A stretch of DNA of 64,000 bases from the NCBI RefSeq assembly GCF_000187895.1, contig NZ_DS990132.1, positions 1 through 64,000 of the forward strand. The letters run 5' to 3'. This DNA is from Phocaeicola plebeius DSM 17135. Lineage in GTDB: Bacteria > Bacteroidota > Bacteroidia > Bacteroidales > Bacteroidaceae. Positions 26,911 to 35,876 of the stretch are shown in pieces; within the stretch, counting starts at the first letter, position 1, and every line of letters begins with the position of its first letter. The notes beneath the pieces were generated by a model that saw nothing but the letters and a program-made list of their open reading frames with translations, had not been told where the DNA came from and searched no databases. The translations under genes and the position numbers were made by a program.

Positions 26911-27345
26911 TTAGTTATTCATCAATCCTTTTTCAGCACATTCGGGGCAAACTCCCTTATAATACTGATGCACTTCTTCCACGATAAAACCTTCTTTGCG
27001 GAAAGGTTCTGCCTCACTGAGATTCTGTGGAATCTCTACATCGTAGATTTTATTGCAGACCTTGCATTGAAAATGCGCATGCGGATGCACATCTCCGTCA
27101 AAGCAGGCATTTTTTTCATCTATGGTCAGCATTTTTGCCGCGCCGTGTTCTACAAACAACTTCAGCGTATTATATACCGTTGTTTTAGAGAGCGTGGGGA
27201 TTTCCTTGCACAAAGCTGTATATATCTCATCGATACATGGATGTGTTTTATGGTTCAACAGATAGTCCATGATGGCGATGCGTTGTACAGACGGCTTGAT
27301 GTGGTAACTGAGCAAGTATTCGTATGCTGTCATATCTATTTTCAA
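26911..27345 (-). CDS. Fur-family regulator (PerR-like)
   Basis: 144 residues. N-terminal winged helix (SVQRIAIMDYLLNHKTHPCIDEIY, TLSKTTVYNTLKLFVEHG) and C-terminal metal domain with HPHAHFQC, CKVC and CPEC zinc-binding pairs. It most likely senses peroxide or iron; the PerR reading rests on the rubrerythrin downstream. A promoter and an inverted repeat sit just upstream, suggesting autoregulation. The start may be 27345 or the second Met at 27333. Confidence 0.88.
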   Translation of the reverse strand: MKIDMTAYEYLLSYHIKPSVQRIAIMDYLLNHKTHPCIDEIYTALCKEIPTLSKTTVYNTLKLFVEHGAAKMLTIDEKNACFDGDVHPHAHFQCKVCNKIYDVEIPQNLSEAEPFRKEGFIVEEVHQYYKGVCPECAEKGLMNN

Positions 27346-27351
27346 TTATGT

Positions 27352-27364
27352 AATTGTTACAATT
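27352..27364 (-). promoter_or_regulatory. Candidate Fur/PerR operator
   Basis: AATTGTTACAATT is a perfect 6-1-6 inverted repeat. It lies just downstream of the minus-strand promoter at 27377-27407 and seven bases before the regulator's first ATG, so bound protein would block transcription. Confidence 0.6.
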
Positions 27365-27376
27365 CTAATTCGAAGG

Positions 27377-27407
27377 CAAATATACAAAGATTTTTTATAA
27401 CCACAAA
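27377..27407 (-). promoter_or_regulatory. Promoter of the Fur-rubrerythrin operon
   Basis: On the minus strand, TTTG (27407-27404), a 19-base spacer, then TATATTTG (27384-27377): a full match to the Bacteroidota vegetative consensus TTTG-N19-TAnnTTTG. Confidence 0.75.
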
Positions 27408-27496
27408 TACTCTCCTCTGTTTTTTATTTTTTTTGCTTTATGCCTTTTCTTTAAAATCTCCCTCTTTATTCTGTGTAGATGTTCAAATATTCTGTT

Positions 27497-27504
27497 TATT
27501 TTTG
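27497..27504 (+). promoter_or_regulatory. -7 promoter element for nadE
   Basis: TATTTTTG matches TAnnTTTG exactly, 28 bases before the nadE start. The -33 region is poor. Confidence 0.5.
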
Positions 27505-27531
27505 CATATCTATTTATATATAACAAATTAT

Positions 27532-29472
27532 ATGAGATTTGGTTTTGTAAAAGTAGCGGCTGCCGTTCCTGCAGTGAAAGTAGCCGACTGCAAATTCAAT
27601 GCACAACAGACGGAAAAACAGATTGTAATAGCCGATGGAAAGGGGATTCAGATTATTGTTTTTCCGGAATTGAACCTGACAGGATATTCCTGTGGAGATT
27701 TGTTTGCGCAAAGTTTATTGCTTGAGCAGGCTGAACTGGCTTTGATGCAGATTGTCAATAATACCCGTCAGCTGGACATTATTTCCATTGTCGGTATGCC
27801 GGTCGTGGTCAATTCCACGCTGATGAACTGTGCCGTGGTTTTTCAGAAAGGTAAGATTCTGGGTATTGTGCCTAAGACTTATCTGCCTAATTATAAAGAA
27901 TTCTACGAGAAACGCTGGTTTACTTCTGCTGTGGCCCATCCGGATTCCATGAATGTACGTTTGTGTGGTCAGGTGGTGCCGATGGGTACAAACCTGCTGT
28001 TCGATACACCGGATGTATGTTTCGGAATTGAGTTGTGTGAGGACGTATGGGCACCTGTTCCTCCCAGCTCTGCACTGGCCCTGAAAGGCGCGGAGATTAT
28101 CTTCAACCTGTCTGCCGATACCGAAAATATCAGCAAGCATCAGTATCTCCGTTCGTTGTTGGCACAGCAGTCAGCTCGTTGTCTGGCTGGATATGTATTT
28201 TCATCCTGCGGTTTCGGGGAATCTACCACCGATGTGGTTTTTGCCGGAAACGCATTGATTTACGAGAATGGAAGCCTGCTTGCCGCTTCCGACCGTTTCT
28301 CATTTGAAGAACAGCTTGTGGTCAGCGAGATAGATGTGGAGCGTTTGAGAGGAGAACGTCTGACGAATACCACTTTCTCCAGCAGCGTACGTATGTATCG
28401 CGACCAGCATCCTATGCAGCATATCTCTACCGCACTTGTTGCTTCCCGCGATTTGACTCTTACCCGTTCGGTAGAACCTCATCCGTTTGTGCCTTCTGGT
28501 GAACGCCAGCTGGACGAACGTTGCGAGGAGATTTTCTCTATTCAGGTAGCCGGACTGGCCAAGCGCTTGGTACACACCAATTGTAAGACGGTGGTGTTAG
28601 GTATCTCCGGTGGACTGGATTCTACCTTGGCGCTTTTGGTTTGTGTCAAGACCTTTGATAAGTTGAATCTGTCTCGTAAGGGTATTGTGGGAGTCACCAT
28701 GCCGGGCTTCGGTACCACAGACCGTACCTACCACAATGCACTTTCACTGATGAGCTCTCTGCAGGTTACTACGAAAGAAATCAGTATAAAGGATGCCTGC
28801 ATCCAGCATTTTCAGGATATAGGTCAGGATATGTCCGTGCATGATGTGACCTACGAAAACGGTCAAGCCAGAGAGAGAACCCAGATATTGATGGATTATG
28901 CCAACAAGATTGGCGGACTGGTAATCGGTACCGGTGACCTTTCAGAGCTTGCTTTGGGATGGGCTACGTACAATGGTGACCACATGTCCATGTATGGAGT
29001 AAATGCCAGCATTCCTAAAACCCTGGTTCGCTACTTGGTAAACTGGGTGGCCCAGACCGGTGTAGATACGCTTTCACGAAACACCTTGCTGGATATTATC
29101 GATACACCTATCAGCCCGGAACTGATTCCGGCCGATGAGAACGGCAACATCAAGCAGAAAACAGAAGATCTGGTCGGACCGTATGAATTGCACGATTTCT
29201 TCCTCTTCCATTTCCTGCGCTTTGGTTTCCGTCCGGCAAAGATTTTCTATCTGGCCGAGATTGCCTTCCGTGGGGTGTACGACAGCACGACTATCAAGAA
29301 GTGGCTTACCAACTTCTATCGCCGTTTCTTTGCGCAACAGTTCAAGCGTTCCTGCTTGCCCGATGGGCCGAAAGTTGGTTCCGTATCTTTGAGTCCGCGA
29401 GGAGACTGGCGTATGCCGAGTGATGCCAGTGCTGCATTGTGGTTGAAAGAATGCGAAGAACTTCAGGCATAA
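27532..29472 (+). CDS. nadE: Glutamine-dependent NAD+ synthetase
   Basis: 646 residues from ATG 27532 (MRFGFVKVAAAVP); the frame is open much further upstream, but that part crosses the promoter and the opposite-strand Fur gene. The N-terminal nitrilase-type glutaminase has its catalytic triad in FPELNLTGYSCGD (Glu), KTYLPNYKEFYEKRWF (Lys) and GIELCEDVWAP (Cys). The C-terminal synthetase has the PP-loop LGISGGLDSTLALL and the GTGDLSELALGWATY segment. It amidates nicotinate adenine dinucleotide, the final NAD step. Confidence 0.96.
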   Translation: MRFGFVKVAAAVPAVKVADCKFNAQQTEKQIVIADGKGIQIIVFPELNLTGYSCGDLFAQSLLLEQAELALMQIVNNTRQLDIISIVGMPVVVNSTLMNCAVVFQKGKILGIVPKTYLPNYKEFYEKRWFTSAVAHPDSMNVRLCGQVVPMGTNLLFDTPDVCFGIELCEDVWAPVPPSSALALKGAEIIFNLSADTENISKHQYLRSLLAQQSARCLAGYVFSSCGFGESTTDVVFAGNALIYENGSLLAASDRFSFEEQLVVSEIDVERLRGERLTNTTFSSSVRMYRDQHPMQHISTALVASRDLTLTRSVEPHPFVPSGERQLDERCEEIFSIQVAGLAKRLVHTNCKTVVLGISGGLDSTLALLVCVKTFDKLNLSRKGIVGVTMPGFGTTDRTYHNALSLMSSLQVTTKEISIKDACIQHFQDIGQDMSVHDVTYENGQARERTQILMDYANKIGGLVIGTGDLSELALGWATYNGDHMSMYGVNASIPKTLVRYLVNWVAQTGVDTLSRNTLLDIIDTPISPELIPADENGNIKQKTEDLVGPYELHDFFLFHFLRFGFRPAKIFYLAEIAFRGVYDSTTIKKWLTNFYRRFFAQQFKRSCLPDGPKVGSVSLSPRGDWRMPSDASAALWLKECEELQA

Positions 29473-29496
29473 GTGCCTATATATTATAGAAGGAAT

Positions 29497-29548
29497 AAAA
29501 ACAAACCGGGTGTTTCATTGGGCAAGTTGAAACACCCGGTTTGTTTTT
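29497..29548. terminator. Bidirectional terminator between nadE and the hydrolase
   Basis: A stem of about 20 bp (AAACAAACCGGGTGTTTCA with TGAAACACCCGGTTTGTTT) with A-run before and T-run after. Confidence 0.93.
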
Positions 29549-29555
29549 ATCTGTT

Positions 29556-30509
29556 TCAGCGAACATATTTGTCAGTAAACGCTTTTACCTTTTCTGTGTA
29601 CTCATCCGGATACAATTTGTAGGAATGTGCGTGATCTACGCCTTCTGTAATCCAGATTTCCTTAGGAGAAGGCTTGGCGGCATACACCTTGTGTACCATC
29701 CATGTGGGTACAAAATCATCGTTGTCGCCATGGATGAAGAGCATGGGCTTCGTACAGCGAGCTACTTGCGAGAGGGCAGACGCCTCCTGAAAGTTCCATC
29801 CGTTCTGGAGTTGGCAAATCCAGCTGGCCGTATAGAGCAACGGGAAGGGGGGGAGTCCGAAAAGGCCTTTCAACTCTTTGCTGAACTGGTCCCACACGCT
29901 GGTATAGCCACAGTCTTCCACAAAGCAGGTGATGTATTCAGGTGTTTTTTCTCCCGACACCATCATTGTGGTGGCAGCCCCCATCGAAATACCGTGAACC
30001 ACCGCCTTCAGCGAGTCGCCAAACAAAGCCGGAGCTGTATCAATCCATTGCAACACATCCTTTCTGTCGAGCCAGCCCATCTGTATGGCATCTCCTTCTG
30101 TCAGTCCCGTGTAACGCAGGTCGGGCAGCAGAATGTTGTAATCCAGCGAGTGGTTATATAGGTAGCCGATATGGAACATGCGGATGGCATTGTCTGTATA
30201 TCCGTGTACGATGATGGCCGTACGTCGGGTAGGGCGGGAAGCATGTGCATAAAACGCATGCATCCGGATTCCGTCTGGTGCGGTGATAAACGTATCCCGC
30301 AAGGCATGATGCTGTTGCAGGCTGTCCAGCCAGGGAACAATCTGCGGATATTCAGTTCGCATGAACGCTTCAGATTCCTCCATATTCTTTCCCCGGTTTT
30401 CCGGGCGGAGTGAAAAGTCTATCAGGTAAAGGCTTCCTCCTATGCAAATACCCGCTATCAGTACAAGCAGAATGCCTGCCGTCCAGCCAATTTTTTTCTT
30501 CAGTGTCAT
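29556..30509 (-). CDS. Alpha/beta hydrolase with N-terminal membrane anchor
   Basis: 317 residues from MTLKKKIGW (30509), which avoids the 22-base overlap with aroE that the longer frame would give. One N-terminal hydrophobic helix, then an alpha/beta-hydrolase: IIVHGYTDNA (oxyanion region), nucleophile elbow VHGISMGAAT, acid in FIHGDNDDFVP, and His in GVDHAHSY. Probably inner-membrane anchored facing the periplasm. Substrate unknown. Last gene of the menG-aroE run. Confidence 0.85.
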   Translation of the reverse strand: MTLKKKIGWTAGILLVLIAGICIGGSLYLIDFSLRPENRGKNMEESEAFMRTEYPQIVPWLDSLQQHHALRDTFITAPDGIRMHAFYAHASRPTRRTAIIVHGYTDNAIRMFHIGYLYNHSLDYNILLPDLRYTGLTEGDAIQMGWLDRKDVLQWIDTAPALFGDSLKAVVHGISMGAATTMMVSGEKTPEYITCFVEDCGYTSVWDQFSKELKGLFGLPPFPLLYTASWICQLQNGWNFQEASALSQVARCTKPMLFIHGDNDDFVPTWMVHKVYAAKPSPKEIWITEGVDHAHSYKLYPDEYTEKVKAFTDKYVR

Positions 30510-30523
30510 GTTAGGGTAAATGT

Positions 30524-31267
30524 TTAGCTGTTCCAGATGTCCCAAGCCCCGAATGCCTGCAGCAGGAGCATTTCCAGGCCATTCTTTACGATGGCTCCCT
30601 GGTCGCTGCCTTTTTTCATGAAAAGCGTGGTGTTGGGGTTGTACAGCAAGTCATACAGCAAGTGCTGGGGAGTCAGCAGTTCATACGGAATATTCGGACA
30701 TTCATCCGCTTTCGGATACATACCCACCGGTGTGCAGTTGACAATCACCTTGTATTCCTGCATGATTTCAGGTGTAATTTCTTCGTAAGTAATGGTCATG
30801 TCATTGTGCTTGTTGCGTGAAACGAACAGCACCTCCAGTCCCAGTTGCTTCAGTCCTTGATGAATGGCTTTGGAAGCTCCTCCGGTACCCAAGATCAATG
30901 CCTTCTTGTGATAAGGTTCCAGCAGCGCTTCGATGGAACGCACAAACCCGATAATGTCCGAATTATATCCTTTCAGTTTGGTGCCTCCCTTGGTGTGTTC
31001 CACTTTAATTACGTTCACCGCTCCGATTTCGCGTGCATCCTTATCCAGTTCGTCCAGATAGGAAATAACTTTCTCTTTGTAAGGGATAGTCACATTCAGT
31101 CCTGCAAGCGAAGGATTTGCCTGAATGATGTGCGGAAGTTCATCAATGCTTGGAATTTCAAAGTTCACATATTCGGCATCAATATTCTCGGAATGGAACT
31201 TCTCATTGAAAAAATTTCTGGAGAATGAGTGTCCGAGCGGATAGCCGATTAAGCCAAATTTTTTCAT
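30524..31267 (-). CDS. aroE: Shikimate dehydrogenase
   Basis: 247 residues from MKKFGLIGYPLGHS (31267); three codons upstream are also open. It reduces 3-dehydroshikimate with NADPH. Seen: substrate-binding GYPLGHSFSRNFFN, catalytic Lys in LNVTIPYKEKV, GAVNVIK, the NADP loop ILGTGGASKAI, and the C-terminal GLEMLLLQA. Slightly short but complete. It follows menG by 18 bases. Confidence 0.95.
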   Translation of the reverse strand: MKKFGLIGYPLGHSFSRNFFNEKFHSENIDAEYVNFEIPSIDELPHIIQANPSLAGLNVTIPYKEKVISYLDELDKDAREIGAVNVIKVEHTKGGTKLKGYNSDIIGFVRSIEALLEPYHKKALILGTGGASKAIHQGLKQLGLEVLFVSRNKHNDMTITYEEITPEIMQEYKVIVNCTPVGMYPKADECPNIPYELLTPQHLLYDLLYNPNTTLFMKKGSDQGAIVKNGLEMLLLQAFGAWDIWNS

Positions 31268-31285
31268 AAGGTTCAAAGAATTTAG

Positions 31286-32026
31286 TTATTTGGTAGCGAA
31301 ATAGAGTGTGCAAGTACCCATTGTCAGGCGCTTGAATTCTACCTGGCTGAAGCCGGCTTTCCGGATAATTTCCTGCATGATTTCTCCTTGAGGGAAAGCC
31401 TTGATGGATTCAGGAAGATAAGTATAGGCACTACGGTCTTTCGACAGCAGTCTTCCCAGTGCAGGTATCACCACCTTGGAGTAAACTGCATATCCTTGTT
31501 TCATGGGGAAATGTTCTGGTTCCGACAGTTCCAGGATGACAAGATGTCCTCCGGGAACCAGTACCCTGTACATTTCTTTCAGGCCGAGGTCCAAGTGTTC
31601 AAAATTACGGATACCGAATGCTACGGTAATGGCATCGAACCGGTTGTCTGGGAACGACAAAGCTGTACAGTCCTCTTTCGCAAAAGAAATCTGCTTGTCC
31701 AGTCCCAGCTGTTTCACTTTTTCCCGTCCTACGTTCATCATGCCTTCCGAAATGTCCGTACCAATCAGTTCGGCAGGTTGCAGCATCTGGCAGGCCTGAA
31801 TGGCAAAGTCTCCCGTTCCGGTAGCCACGTCCATGATGCGTTGCGGGTGATAGGGCTTCAGCAGGCGGATGGCCTTTCTTCTCCAGCTTTTGTCGATTCC
31901 CCATGACATCAGGTGGTTCAGGTTGTCGTAGGCCGGGGCGATATGGTCGAACATTTTCTCTACCTGAGCAGCCTTGCCCTCATCTTCATTATATGGCTTG
32001 ATTTTTTCTTGTGGATAGTGAGACAT
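31286..32026 (-). CDS. menG: Demethylmenaquinone methyltransferase
   Basis: 246 residues. It methylates demethylmenaquinone (also called UbiE). Seen: [20 protein letters not shown] (family signature 1), the SAM-binding [20 protein letters not shown], and the second signature around [14 protein letters not shown]. Menaquinone is the expected quinone in Bacteroidota, hence menG. It is followed closely by aroE and preceded by a hairpin separating it from purC. Confidence 0.94.
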   Translation of the reverse strand: MSHYPQEKIKPYNEDEGKAAQVEKMFDHIAPAYDNLNHLMSWGIDKSWRRKAIRLLKPYHPQRIMDVATGTGDFAIQACQMLQPAELIGTDISEGMMNVGREKVKQLGLDKQISFAKEDCTALSFPDNRFDAITVAFGIRNFEHLDLGLKEMYRVLVPGGHLVILELSEPEHFPMKQGYAVYSKVVIPALGRLLSKDRSAYTYLPESIKAFPQGEIMQEIIRKAGFSQVEFKRLTMGTCTLYFATK

Positions 32027-32057
32027 GCGAAAAATATTAGGATGGGATAAATTTTGA

Positions 32058-32097
32058 ATCTCCCTTTAAGGTAGCACGAGCCGCCTTAAAGGGAGAT
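32058..32097. terminator. Hairpin between purC and menG
   Basis: ATCTCCCTTTAAGG pairs with CCTTAAAGGGAGAT (14 bp) around a 12-base loop. There is no strong U-run on the minus strand, so it may be an attenuating or processing structure. Confidence 0.55.
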
Positions 32098-32104
32098 AGG
32101 GATA

Positions 32105-33052
32105 TTAAAGAGTCAAATAATCTGTTACGTTCTTTTCGATACGTTTGGTCAGGTCTTCTGTTTCACCCTTCACGAAGCTTTCGCCAGTGATGTGTTCGTA
32201 CAGTTCAATGTAGCGGTCGCTGATAGATTCTACGATAGCCGGAGTCATTTCAGGAACCTGCTGTCCTTCCTTACCTTGGAATCCGTTGGCCATCAGCCAT
32301 TCGCGTACGAATTCTTTAGACAACTGTTTCTGCGGTTCTTCTTTTTCGAAGCGTTCCTGGTAGCCTTCAGAATAGAAATAACGGCTGGAGTCCGGAGTAT
32401 GGATTTCGTCCATCAAGTAGATTTCACCGTTGTGCTTTCCGAATTCATATTTGGTATCCACCAGAATCAAGCCGCGTTCAGCAGCCATCTGAGTACCGCG
32501 TTCGAACAAAGCTAATGTATATTTTTCCAGTGTGGCATATTCTTCAGGAGTAGCCAGACCTTTCGCCAGGATTTCTTCTTTAGAGATGTCCTCGTCATGC
32601 AATCCCATTTCAGCTTTGGTAGTCGGAGTGATAATCGGATGAGGGAACTTTTCGTTTTCTCTCATGCCTTCCGGCAGACGTACACCGCAGATTTCGCGTA
32701 CACCGCTCTTGTAAGCACGCCATGCACTTCCGCACAAGTAACCGCGTACAATCATTTCAACAGGAAATCCCTGACACATTACGCCCACTGTTACCATCGG
32801 GTCGGGAGTAGCCAGTTTCCAGTTCGGGCAGATGTCAGTCGTTGCATCCAGGAATTTGGCTGCAATCTGGTTCAGCATCTGTCCTTTATAAGGGATACCT
32901 TCCGGCAATACGACGTCGAACGCCGAGATACGGTCGGTAGCAACCATTACCAACTTTTCGTCATTGATGTTATACACATCACGTACTTTTCCATGATACA
33001 CACTTTTCTGTCCAGGAAAGTGAAAGTCTGTTTTTGTTAATGCTTTACTCAT
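32105..33052 (-). CDS. purC: Phosphoribosylaminoimidazole-succinocarboxamide synthase
   Basis: 315 residues, the longer SAICAR synthase type. It joins CAIR and aspartate with ATP in purine synthesis. Seen: [26 protein letters not shown] at the N-terminus with the signature GKVRD.Y and [30 protein letters not shown], and [13 protein letters not shown]. Downstream of phoH by 41 bases on the same strand. Confidence 0.96.
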   Translation of the reverse strand: MSKALTKTDFHFPGQKSVYHGKVRDVYNINDEKLVMVATDRISAFDVVLPEGIPYKGQMLNQIAAKFLDATTDICPNWKLATPDPMVTVGVMCQGFPVEMIVRGYLCGSAWRAYKSGVREICGVRLPEGMRENEKFPHPIITPTTKAEMGLHDEDISKEEILAKGLATPEEYATLEKYTLALFERGTQMAAERGLILVDTKYEFGKHNGEIYLMDEIHTPDSSRYFYSEGYQERFEKEEPQKQLSKEFVREWLMANGFQGKEGQQVPEMTPAIVESISDRYIELYEHITGESFVKGETEDLTKRIEKNVTDYLTL

Positions 33053-33093
33053 TGTCTTGTTATGTTTAGTAATGAATAGAATCCATTTATGGT

Positions 33094-34092
33094 TTATGCC
33101 TGCGGCGTTTTTTCCGGTTCTTTAGCCGTACGCGTAGTTTTTCTTTCTGCTTTCTCTTTTTCCTCGAATTTTTCGTAAGCCTCCACGATGCGTGTCACCA
33201 GTTTATGGCGTACGATGTCTTTCTTGTTCAGTTCGATGAAGCTGATGCCTTTTACACCCTTCAGAATCTTGATGGCTTGCACGAGTCCGGAAGTTTGCGA
33301 AGCGGGAAGGTCAATCTGTGTCATATCTCCCGTGACAATCATTTTGGTGTTCATACCCATACGGGTGAGAAACATCTTGATTTGCTGGGTAGTCGTGTTC
33401 TGGGCTTCGTCCAGAATAACTACGGCATCATTCAGCGTACGTCCACGCATGAAGGCCAGCGGGGCAATCTGGATGACATTCAGCTCCATGTATTCCTTCA
33501 GCTTGGCAGCCGGAATCATGTCCTGCAAGGCATCGTACAGCGGTTGCAGGTAAGGATCGATTTTATCTTTCATGTCGCCCGGCAGGAAACCCAATTTCTC
33601 GCCCGCTTCCACGGCAGGGCGGCTCAGGATGATTTTTTTGATTTCCTTGTTCTTCAGCGCGCGTACTGCCAGTGCAATGGCGGTATAGGTCTTACCCGAA
33701 CCGGCGGGACCGATGGCAAAAATCATGTCATTCTTTTCAAACTCCTGCACCAGTTTCAGCTGGTTCTCGCTTCTGGGGATGATGGGCTTACCCGTCACAC
33801 TGAACACGATGGCGTTTCCCGCCTTTTCCGTTTTAGGCGCATTGCCTTTTACGATGTCGAGAATCGTTTCCTCATTGAGCGAGTTATATTGCACGCAATA
33901 TTTTTCCAGTGCAAGAACGGCTTCTTCGAAGGCACACATTTCCTCCTCATCTCCCATGACCTTGATGACATTGCCGCGTGCCACTATTCTCAGTTTCGGG
34001 AACAGGGCCTTGATCATTTGTATGTGGGCGTTGTTGGGGCCGTAGAAGATTACCGGGTCGATATCTTCGAGTACAATATGTTTCTCTATCAT
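33094..34092 (-). CDS. PhoH-family ATPase
   Basis: 332 residues. An N-terminal KH-like RNA-binding stretch (about 1-80) precedes the PhoH domain: Walker [38 protein letters not shown], and Walker [13 protein letters not shown] followed by [10 protein letters not shown]. The tail is basic and low complexity. PhoH-like proteins are predicted RNA-linked ATPases. First gene of the purC-menG-aroE run. Confidence 0.93.
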   Translation of the reverse strand: MIEKHIVLEDIDPVIFYGPNNAHIQMIKALFPKLRIVARGNVIKVMGDEEEMCAFEEAVLALEKYCVQYNSLNEETILDIVKGNAPKTEKAGNAIVFSVTGKPIIPRSENQLKLVQEFEKNDMIFAIGPAGSGKTYTAIALAVRALKNKEIKKIILSRPAVEAGEKLGFLPGDMKDKIDPYLQPLYDALQDMIPAAKLKEYMELNVIQIAPLAFMRGRTLNDAVVILDEAQNTTTQQIKMFLTRMGMNTKMIVTGDMTQIDLPASQTSGLVQAIKILKGVKGISFIELNKKDIVRHKLVTRIVEAYEKFEEKEKAERKTTRTAKEPEKTPQA

Positions 34093-34183
34093 TTAGCTTG
34101 TTCTGATTCGCTTATATGCTTTATTTTTTGCAAAAATAATCATAACTTTTGATTGTAGAATGAGAAAGCAGCAGAAAAATATC

Positions 34184-35833
34184 CTACTTCAGCTCTTTCA
34201 TTTTATAGCGTTCGCCGGTTGCTTTTACCAGTTCCTGCAAGAATTCCTTGCTGTATCCCGGACGGTCCAGCGGAGCCGTGTTTCCTGTTTCCGGACGTTG
34301 CAGCTGTCCGTTCTGCATGCGTTTTACCGCACCGTCGTTGTAGCGTACAATCAAAAATTCTCCCAACTTCTTCCAGCTGTCTACGGCAGTCTGAGCCGTC
34401 ATGTGCGTATAGTTGGTCAGGTATTCTTTAGCCTTGGCCGGATTCTGCTGATACAGTTTCAGGGCTGCACTTTCAATGCCTTCCTGCGATTGTGCATAGG
34501 TATCTTCCAGCGTATTCTGTACGGTGCGCATGTCTTCTACCATCAGGTTGTAGCGCGGACGAATCATGTCGGCTACCCAGTTGTAAATCCAGAAAGCAGA
34601 GTCCCATGAGAAAGTCACGCAGTCACCGTTCTCCTGCTGATACGGATAAGGTACCTTGTCGGTGTTGCAGTACACCGGAGTGAACACCGTCATGTTGGCA
34701 TCGTCCAGTCCGAACCAAAGTACACCCCCGATGGCGTCGGGCAGGGTAGAGCGCATCTGCGATACGAATACGAACGCACTCTGCTGAGTAGAGATGGGGC
34801 GTTCGTTGAAATATTCCTGACCGTCAACCTTGAATGTCAATGGAGACAGACGGTAAGGCATCTGGAAGCAGCCGGCTCCCATGTCTTTTGTAATGTCGAG
34901 GGCCGTACCTTCGTAGTGGTCACGCATAGCGTGCTGGATGTCGCGTACGGAAACCTTGTTGTCGGGCTTTACGTACAAAGGCATCGGTTCCTTGCTGTCA
35001 CCTTGAATGTAAGAAAGGTAAGACTGTCCGGTTGATTTGCTGAACATGTTGTAGAAACTCCATACACGTGCTTCGCAGAAACGCAAGCCGCTGAAGTCGA
35101 GTGGGCAATAGGCATCGGCAAAGCTGAAATCCTTGTTTACCCCACTAAAATAACCTTTCTCACGGGCAAATGAAATGACATCGGGCGAGTACAGACAGTT
35201 TTCCTTGTCGTTCATGTCAAATTTATGGATGCGGCTCTGGTTGGCATGTGCGGCAATGCAGTCGTCCGGAATGCGTACAGCCACCCATACGGCTCCTTTC
35301 ACGCCCGGTCCCTTACCAATCATTTCCATAATCCATGCTTCGTTCGGGTCGGCAATGGAGAAAGACTCACCGCTGCTGTAATAACCGTATTCCTTCACTA
35401 AGTCAGTCATCACCTTGATGGCTTCCTTGGCAGTGCGTGAACGTTGCAGTGCCACGTAAATCAGGCTTCCGTAGTCCATGATGCCGGTGCTGTCCACCAG
35501 TTCCGGACGTCCGCCGAAAGTCGTTTCTCCGATAGTAACCTGAAATTCGTTCATGTTGCCGATGACATTGTACGTCTGTTTGGCCTCCTTGATTTTACCG
35601 AGGTATTTGCCTGAGTCCCAGTCGTAGATGTCGCGCATGGTGCCCGGAGCATGCTGTGCAGCCGGGAAATGGCACAGATAGCCGAACATACCGTAAGAAT
35701 CGGCAGAGTAAGAAACGATGACGGAACCGTCGGCCGAAGCCTTCTTTCCTACGATGAAGTTTGTACATGCCCATCCGTTGGCCATGTATGCTGTCAGCAG
35801 AAGGACAGCCAGCAGTAATCTTTTCATTTTCAT
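34184..35833 (-). CDS. Secreted C69-family dipeptidase
   Basis: 549 residues (547 from the second Met at 35827). The signal peptide ends at NGWA so that Cys of CTNFIVGKKASADGS becomes residue 1 of the mature enzyme, which is the Ntn-hydrolase nucleophile. GGRPELVDSTGIMDYGSLIY and EAWIMEMIGKGPG are conserved C69 segments. It likely cleaves dipeptides in the periplasm. It lies 43 bases after an M23 peptidase gene, giving a small operon of two envelope peptidases. Confidence 0.92.
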   Translation of the reverse strand: MKMKRLLLAVLLLTAYMANGWACTNFIVGKKASADGSVIVSYSADSYGMFGYLCHFPAAQHAPGTMRDIYDWDSGKYLGKIKEAKQTYNVIGNMNEFQVTIGETTFGGRPELVDSTGIMDYGSLIYVALQRSRTAKEAIKVMTDLVKEYGYYSSGESFSIADPNEAWIMEMIGKGPGVKGAVWVAVRIPDDCIAAHANQSRIHKFDMNDKENCLYSPDVISFAREKGYFSGVNKDFSFADAYCPLDFSGLRFCEARVWSFYNMFSKSTGQSYLSYIQGDSKEPMPLYVKPDNKVSVRDIQHAMRDHYEGTALDITKDMGAGCFQMPYRLSPLTFKVDGQEYFNERPISTQQSAFVFVSQMRSTLPDAIGGVLWFGLDDANMTVFTPVYCNTDKVPYPYQQENGDCVTFSWDSAFWIYNWVADMIRPRYNLMVEDMRTVQNTLEDTYAQSQEGIESAALKLYQQNPAKAKEYLTNYTHMTAQTAVDSWKKLGEFLIVRYNDGAVKRMQNGQLQRPETGNTAPLDRPGYSKEFLQELVKATGERYKMKELK

Positions 35834-35876
35834 ACGAACAGATTGTTTTTTTATGATTTAAAAATAAAAGGCGGTT

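Noticed and set aside
26968..27531. 188-codon N-terminal extension of NAD synthetase
   Set aside because: It runs antisense to the Fur gene and across the nadE promoter; the conserved protein starts at 27532.
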